Below, piece by piece: positions 59,516 to 64,000 of a DNA stretch of 64,000 bases; the first letter of the stretch is position 1; every line of letters begins with the position of its first letter. The notes beneath the pieces are model-generated. The model had not been told where the DNA came from, did not search any database, and saw only the letters and a list, made by a program, of their open reading frames with translations. A program made the position numbers and the translations under genes. This DNA comes from Chamaesiphon minutus PCC 6605. Lineage in GTDB: Bacteria; Cyanobacteriota; Cyanobacteriia; Cyanobacteriales; Chamaesiphonaceae. Where the stretch lies: assembly GCF_000317145.1 (NCBI RefSeq), contig NC_019697.1, positions 1,426,001 to 1,490,000 of the forward strand, read 5' to 3'.

Positions 59516-60967
59516 TTAATTCGATGAGACTACCTTTGCAGGTCGGTAAGGATCGATATTCCGAGGTGCCAGAATACTCTGTTTTTTTGAATGAGAGGGC
59601 TTGGCTAATTCACGAATCGAGTTTCTAATCGTAACAATTTGCTTAGAGTTACGCTCGAACATACAATTAAATTGCATTGCTTCCTCAAGTAAATCTCCTG
59701 CTGTGACTTCGCCCTTAGGATCGCACTCTTTAACTCTGGCAATTGTATCGATAACAATTTGTTCGATTTCTGCGCCGACATACTCGATCGTTTCATCGAG
59801 AATACCTTGCCACTCATATTTATCAAAAACTAGATCGTCTGTGAATCTAGAATCGAATCGTTTGAGAAATAGTAAGAATAAATTCAACCTCGATTCGGCA
59901 TCGGGAGAATCGACTTCCCAAACACAATCAAATCTCCCAGCACGAGTAGCTTCTACGGGTAAGTCTTCAATCCGATTGAGAGTACCGATGACGAAAACTG
60001 GGAAGGTTTTATCTTGAAGCCAAGTTAGCAGCAAAGATAAAAGGGGTTTATCATCCCTGGTAAATAGTTTCTCGATCTCATCCATATAGAAGATACAAGG
60101 AGCGCAGACTTTAGCTATTTCTAAAACCCTTGCCATTGCCGTCAAACCACCGACTTTGATTTTGTCGATCTCTAGCGATAACATAGGGTAGCCCAGGGCA
60201 GAGGCGATCGATCGTGCAGAATACGTCTTACCCGTTCCTGGTATCCCGACCAACAGCCAACCTTTCGGGTAAGGTAGTCCGAGATCGATCGCCTGTTGAC
60301 TGAATCTAAACTTGAGCTTATCGATCGCCAGTACCAATTCATCCAAACCCGCAATTTCTTTAAAAGCTGGTGGGGGATCGTACTTAACCCCCATCAGCGA
60401 TAGACGGGCGTTGCGATAGGTTTCTAAATATAGTTCCGGCTCTGGACTCTCACCCGATTGTTGCAGTGCGAGCTTCAAATCTTGATAAGCCAGCCCCGAT
60501 GCCAGTCGGAGATTGCGATCGGTCGGCTCGAAGTGGTATTCGCCAAATAACTCGGTAATTTCCGCAGCACTCGGAAGCTTCCAGGTGTACTCATAGACAA
60601 ATCGTGCCAATTCGATCGGTAACGGCGTATCGTCCGTTTGCAATAGCACCAGCCGATAGCGAGACTGGCACAGGGAATAAAGATCGGCGAAATGCTCGTA
60701 GATTAATTGCCGCTCCCACGGCGCGAGCGTAGCGACGAAGGTTAAGTAATTATCGAAGACGAAATAGCCCTCACTACTGGCATTACAGATGGCATCGAGT
60801 AGCAGCCTAAAGGGTGAAGCGATGGCATTGTTGCCAACCAAAGCATTCAATCGCCACCGCTGGCAGTCGTTCAAATGAGTGCTGACGATCCATTCTCGAT
60901 CGAGTGGATTACAGCGCACCAAGATTATCTGGTGCTGGGTCATTAATTGGTTCAGATCTTGTGACAT
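59516..60967 (-). CDS. Ycf46-like AAA ATPase (483 aa)
   Basis: AAA ATPase with a plant/cyanobacterial Ycf46-style N-terminal domain (1-200) and one AAA module: Walker A LLVGIPGTGKTYSAR near 240, Walker B CIFYMDEIEKLF near 293, sensor 1 VIGTLNRIEDLP, Arg finger ATRAGRFDCVWEVD. It would remodel protein complexes. Shares one base with the preceding gene's end, in a tight operon. Confidence 0.85.
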   Translation of the reverse strand: MSQDLNQLMTQHQIILVRCNPLDREWIVSTHLNDCQRWRLNALVGNNAIASPFRLLLDAICNASSEGYFVFDNYLTFVATLAPWERQLIYEHFADLYSLCQSRYRLVLLQTDDTPLPIELARFVYEYTWKLPSAAEITELFGEYHFEPTDRNLRLASGLAYQDLKLALQQSGESPEPELYLETYRNARLSLMGVKYDPPPAFKEIAGLDELVLAIDKLKFRFSQQAIDLGLPYPKGWLLVGIPGTGKTYSARSIASALGYPMLSLEIDKIKVGGLTAMARVLEIAKVCAPCIFYMDEIEKLFTRDDKPLLSLLLTWLQDKTFPVFVIGTLNRIEDLPVEATRAGRFDCVWEVDSPDAESRLNLFLLFLKRFDSRFTDDLVFDKYEWQGILDETIEYVGAEIEQIVIDTIARVKECDPKGEVTAGDLLEEAMQFNCMFERNSKQIVTIRNSIRELAKPSHSKKQSILAPRNIDPYRPAKVVSSN

Positions 60968-62655
60968 TATCGGCTTTGGGATACTTCGGGTTCTGGACGC
61001 GATCGTTCGGGAGTGCCACCGCTAGTCGGCACTTGCACGGCTTCTTTCTCACCACGAGTCGGAACGTTAACGCCTAGAGAGTTAGCAGGAGTGGAAGCTA
61101 ACTCAGGCGAATCGTTACCGATATTTGGATTAGAGTTGGACGTGCTAACATCTGGAGCGTTACCAGCGGTGGCTAATTCAGATGTGTTATTTCTGTTCTT
61201 CGGCTTGGGTTTGGGCGTATTAACACCTAGAGCGTTACCAGCAGTTGCTAATTCAGGTGAGTTGCCAATAGTCGGCGTGGGATTGGGCGCGTTTTCCTGA
61301 GTGAGTGGGAGGTATTGAGGATCTTGAGATTCGCCAAAGGCGACGCTTCGCGAACGAGCAGCTAATTCGAGTTGTTGGGCTGCTTTAACCGATCGAGGGT
61401 CGATGCCTCGTGCCGCCAGGACGCGATCGAGTGCTTTAGTCACATCCGGATCGTTAAATTTGGAATCTGGCTTAAAGTTTCCATCTCGATCGAGTTCGCC
61501 AATTTGAACGGGTTTATTACCTTCACTTGGGGTAACGAAGATAGAGCGCGTTCCTTTTGTGGTTTGACGATTAAGCTTGAATGTTGTCCCCTCAATATTT
61601 ATGCTTTTGTAGCTTTTTGGTTTGACTCGATCGAATTCCGACTTTAGAACTCGATCGTAAACGACACTAGATGCTTGCTTGGGATCTACATCAGTTGTAA
61701 GTTCTGCGAGATCGAGAGTTTTCCCGATCGGGGATTGGGGTGAGACTTTACTAACTTCTTGAGGTGGTTCTGGTACTAATTCAGATTTGGGATCGGTTTT
61801 GGAAACTTTAGCCTCAACATCTGGAGTTGCCGCCATCCGTTTAGCATAATTCGTAAGGTCGGTCAGACCCTTTTCATCCTTGAGTTTGATACTGCTCAAA
61901 AGTTCGGGATCGCGATCGTAAGCACTGTAAATGACCACGCCTTGCGCGTCGGTTTCAAACAGCTTCTTGCCCCCATATTCAATTAGTAGATTCTCACCAC
62001 CTTTAATAGTCGTGCCCTCTTTGCCATTCATCAAATCGAGGATAGCTTGAGCATCTTTTTGGGAGAGGGTCTTTTCAATGAAATTGTTATTTGAGTCGTA
62101 GCCGTATAAAACCTCAGTTCGATTATTTATCTGCTTCGGTCGTTCTAAATCCAATTCGCGATCCACCCGTGCAACGATCTCTGGTAGATCTTTAATTAGT
62201 TTTGATTCATCTCCTTGAAATCTAATCTTCCCCGACTTTGCGTACAGTTTAGAATCTTGAGATTGAATACTTATCGCACCGCCTCGATATTTCTCGAAAT
62301 TATATTTAGTTCCATTTACATCTAGATCGCGCTGGAAGTATTTCCGATCTGGCAGGAGGCTATTTAACCGCTCGATCGATTGTTCTGCCTGTTGCTTAGG
62401 ACTGAGATCGGGATTATTAGCATCTTTTCGGGTAACTTTAAATCCAGAATCCATAGTTGCTTCGGGTGAATTTGTCCGAGATACTTTAACCGATTCGACA
62501 TCAGGTGCTTCGCGAGTTACTTGAAGCGATTTAGATTTGTTCTGCTCCCGATTAGATAGTTTGACTAATGCTGCCATCATATTAGCGAGTGCTTTAGAGC
62601 CTACTTCGTTGAGCTGCTGAGATAATCGTTCTGACTGGCTATGAATTTCCTGCAT
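60967..62655 (-). CDS. Large plasmid protein with tandem C-terminal repeats (about 562 aa)
   Basis: Unrecognised. N-terminal helix MQEIHSQSERLSQQLNEVGS, long charged middle with two FKVTRK/KYNFEKYRGG-like beta strands, and a C-terminal tract with three loose copies of SPELATAGNALGVNTPKPKP-type units (about 480-550 in the longer numbering), Pro/Asn/Ser rich and probably unfolded. ATG 62655 is preferred; a TTG at 62712 would overlap the upstream gene by 44 bp. Confidence 0.65.
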   Translation of the reverse strand: MQEIHSQSERLSQQLNEVGSKALANMMAALVKLSNREQNKSKSLQVTREAPDVESVKVSRTNSPEATMDSGFKVTRKDANNPDLSPKQQAEQSIERLNSLLPDRKYFQRDLDVNGTKYNFEKYRGGAISIQSQDSKLYAKSGKIRFQGDESKLIKDLPEIVARVDRELDLERPKQINNRTEVLYGYDSNNNFIEKTLSQKDAQAILDLMNGKEGTTIKGGENLLIEYGGKKLFETDAQGVVIYSAYDRDPELLSSIKLKDEKGLTDLTNYAKRMAATPDVEAKVSKTDPKSELVPEPPQEVSKVSPQSPIGKTLDLAELTTDVDPKQASSVVYDRVLKSEFDRVKPKSYKSINIEGTTFKLNRQTTKGTRSIFVTPSEGNKPVQIGELDRDGNFKPDSKFNDPDVTKALDRVLAARGIDPRSVKAAQQLELAARSRSVAFGESQDPQYLPLTQENAPNPTPTIGNSPELATAGNALGVNTPKPKPKNRNNTSELATAGNAPDVSTSNSNPNIGNDSPELASTPANSLGVNVPTRGEKEAVQVPTSGGTPERSRPEPEVSQSR

Positions 62656-62668
62656 ATATGTTCGCGAT

Positions 62669-63475
62669 CTAGAAAGGAGCGCAATGGGTGATATTTTGCC
62701 TGTTATATTCAACTAAACGAGAGATATCTCCAGTTTTAAAAGATTTCGATCGAAGGTCGATCATTAAATCTGTGGGGATATAGTACTTTTTATCATCTTC
62801 AATGTCGAAGTCAATCCTGAATCCTGCTACCTCTAAAGACCGTTCGATATCGCTACCAAAAATATAAAGAATATCGTCACCAGTTGTCAGATCTCGTTCG
62901 ATAAAAGTATTGCAAATATCTACGCTACTATTCCAATCGACAATATGCTGGATTCCTGACGGAGACAAATCGACAAGTTCATCTTTAACAAAATGTGGTG
63001 GGATAAAATATAGCTTTTCTGGATCGAATGGTAGACATAAATATTCAGCTAAAGGGTAGTCATAAAAGTAAGAATATCCAGCTCGTTCGATAATATCGAT
63101 CGCGTATTGTCCCTTGACATATAAAGGTTGCCCAGCATACTCGCCATCATGCACGATCTCTTGCCCATCGCTATCGCACAGCCAGCCAAAAAACACCTCA
63201 CATCGCTCGTTAAACTCACTAAGTTCGTTCGTATCCTCAATTTGTTTGACATGACTATGATAAATTGCCATACCGATCGGACATTCTATTAAAGTGCGAT
63301 TGGCAACTAAATCGTGGAAATAGATCGGTCGATCGTTTAAATGAATCGAAAGATATGTTTGTGACAATAGCGGATCGCGATCGACATAAAAAGTACTACC
63401 ACAATCGAGGGCAAATAGACATTGCTTGTCGGTTCTAACGTAAATTCGATCGTATGTGGATGGAGAAGTTAGCAT
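62669..63475 (-). CDS. Hypothetical protein with a C-terminal GSDI domain (268 aa)
   Basis: Unrecognised. The C-terminal 70 residues (YIFGSDIERSLEVAGFRIDF, DIEDDKKYYIPTDLMIDLRS) closely parallel the protein at 63542-64000 (VVGSDIINCFQASGFDITEY, EIEAHKKYLIPADLMVKDEL), so the two are paralogous. N-terminal part: DCGSTFYVDRDPLLSQTYLS and a beta-rich core. No catalytic motif visible. Confidence 0.65.
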   Translation of the reverse strand: MLTSPSTYDRIYVRTDKQCLFALDCGSTFYVDRDPLLSQTYLSIHLNDRPIYFHDLVANRTLIECPIGMAIYHSHVKQIEDTNELSEFNERCEVFFGWLCDSDGQEIVHDGEYAGQPLYVKGQYAIDIIERAGYSYFYDYPLAEYLCLPFDPEKLYFIPPHFVKDELVDLSPSGIQHIVDWNSSVDICNTFIERDLTTGDDILYIFGSDIERSLEVAGFRIDFDIEDDKKYYIPTDLMIDLRSKSFKTGDISRLVEYNRQNITHCAPF

Positions 63476-63541
63476 AAATTTAAGGTGAGTAAAAATATGA
63501 CAGCCGTAAGCCTAATCCCCGCCAACAGCTAAAGATAGTAT

Positions 63542-64000
63542 CTAGAAATTCGCGCCCGTAGCGGCGGGGATAGGCGGCGGCGGTTGTTCGTGTGACGATA
63601 CGTTGTAATTTAAGAGTCTACCGAGATCGGCATAAGTTAGTGGTTTGAGTTCGTCCTTAACCATTAAATCTGCGGGAATCAGGTATTTTTTATGAGCTTC
63701 AATTTCATACTCAGTTATGTCGAAACCAGAAGCTTGAAAACAATTGATGATATCGCTACCAACAACATGTAATGGATCGAAGTTAGACATTGAATCTTCT
63801 GTTACTGCTTCGGCACTTAATGGTAATAGCCGCTCTAGAATTTGCGTGTATCGTAATAATTCCTGACTGAAATCGATCTGTGAAGCGCGATCGCGTTCGT
63901 TAATTATAAATTCTCTAATTGCGTTATGATCTGCAAGCGATCGCTCCTTAAATGCTTTACTCTGCTCTGAATCGTAACTAAACTGATGAAGAAATGGGAT
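63542..64000 (-). CDS. Paralogue with a GSDI domain, 5' end cut by the window edge
   Basis: The frame is open from the right edge to the stop at 63542 (153 codons), reading SYDSEQSKAFKERSLADHNA, REFIINERDRASQIDFSQEL, then the GSDI domain and a proline-rich tail (EQPPPPIPAATGANF). An ATG at 63790 exists but has no ribosome site, so the start is probably beyond the window. First visible gene of the minus-strand operon that runs to 57355. Confidence 0.6.
   Translation of the reverse strand: MPFLHQFSYDSEQSKAFKERSLADHNAIREFIINERDRASQIDFSQELLRYTQILERLLPLSAEAVTEDSMSNFDPLHVVGSDIINCFQASGFDITEYEIEAHKKYLIPADLMVKDELKPLTYADLGRLLNYNVSSHEQPPPPIPAATGANF

Overview
This window looks like part of a cyanobacterial plasmid. 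GCGATCGC-type octamers and GATCG-rich codons run through almost every gene, as in the HIP1-rich genomes of filamentous and unicellular cyanobacteria. The gene content is that of a large plasmid: a DUF3854 primase/helicase, a MobF relaxase, a ParM-type segregation actin, several toxin-antitoxin pairs, SSB-like proteins, a DUF932 protein, and many insertions. No rRNA, tRNA or CRISPR array was seen. The organism is inferred from sequence style only.

Layout. 0-5 kb: integrase (cut by the left edge), a small ORF and the DUF3854 replication-type protein. 4.8-15 kb: an apparent defence island. It has a PLD-TIG-SNF2 helicase of 1408 aa, an ImmA/IrrE-type metallopeptidase with a PIN-like partner, a DUF2281/VapC pair, and a type-ISP-like adenine methylase broken by a frameshift. 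15-19.3 kb: mobility and segregation, namely a shortened relaxase followed by a duplicated tail of the DUF3854 gene, and a two-gene ParM operon. 19.6-22 kb: a Tat-signal WD40 protein and a small gene. 22.3-27.4 kb: a DUF932 gene split by a group II intron, whose reverse-transcriptase gene is itself split by a second group II intron (a twintron). 27.5-32.5 kb: a minus-strand series of short plasmid genes (methyltransferase, SSB-like, DUF5895-like with an SSB-type tail), several ending in a hairpin terminator.

33-38.6 kb: a large gene carrying a DFDGD motif like the catalytic loop of the RNA polymerase beta' subunit. It is interrupted by a 1441-bp insertion sequence; removing the insertion and one 6-bp target duplication restores a 1371-aa reading frame. 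39.1 kb: a TniQ-like fragment. 39.6-49.7 kb: a metabolic block with a glycosyltransferase-51, an AlaX editing protein, a GTPase, a cysteine-synthase-like enzyme, a JAMM protease and a serine acetyltransferase on the minus strand. A regulator with a solute-binding-like sensor domain, a heme-oxygenase-like diiron protein and a complete polar amino acid ABC importer lie on the plus strand. Together these suggest synthesis, capture or tolerance of cysteine or a related non-protein amino acid.

50-52.7 kb: a three-gene module starting with a TIGR04255 protein, lying between the intact ABC ATPase gene and a decayed copy of its 3' part. 53-55.8 kb: a TacA/TacT toxin-antitoxin locus whose toxin gene is split by an IS607 element (serine transposase plus TnpB). 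55.8-57.1 kb: an RHH/PIN pair and a small gene. 57.3-64 kb: a tight minus-strand operon with a ParA-like ATPase, a one-TM coiled-coil protein, a Ycf46-like AAA ATPase, a repeat-tailed protein and two paralogous proteins, the last cut by the right edge.

The most unusual items are the DFDGD protein, the twintron, the amino acid block with AlaX/JAMM/diiron oxidase, and the TIG domain inside a PLD-SNF2 helicase.
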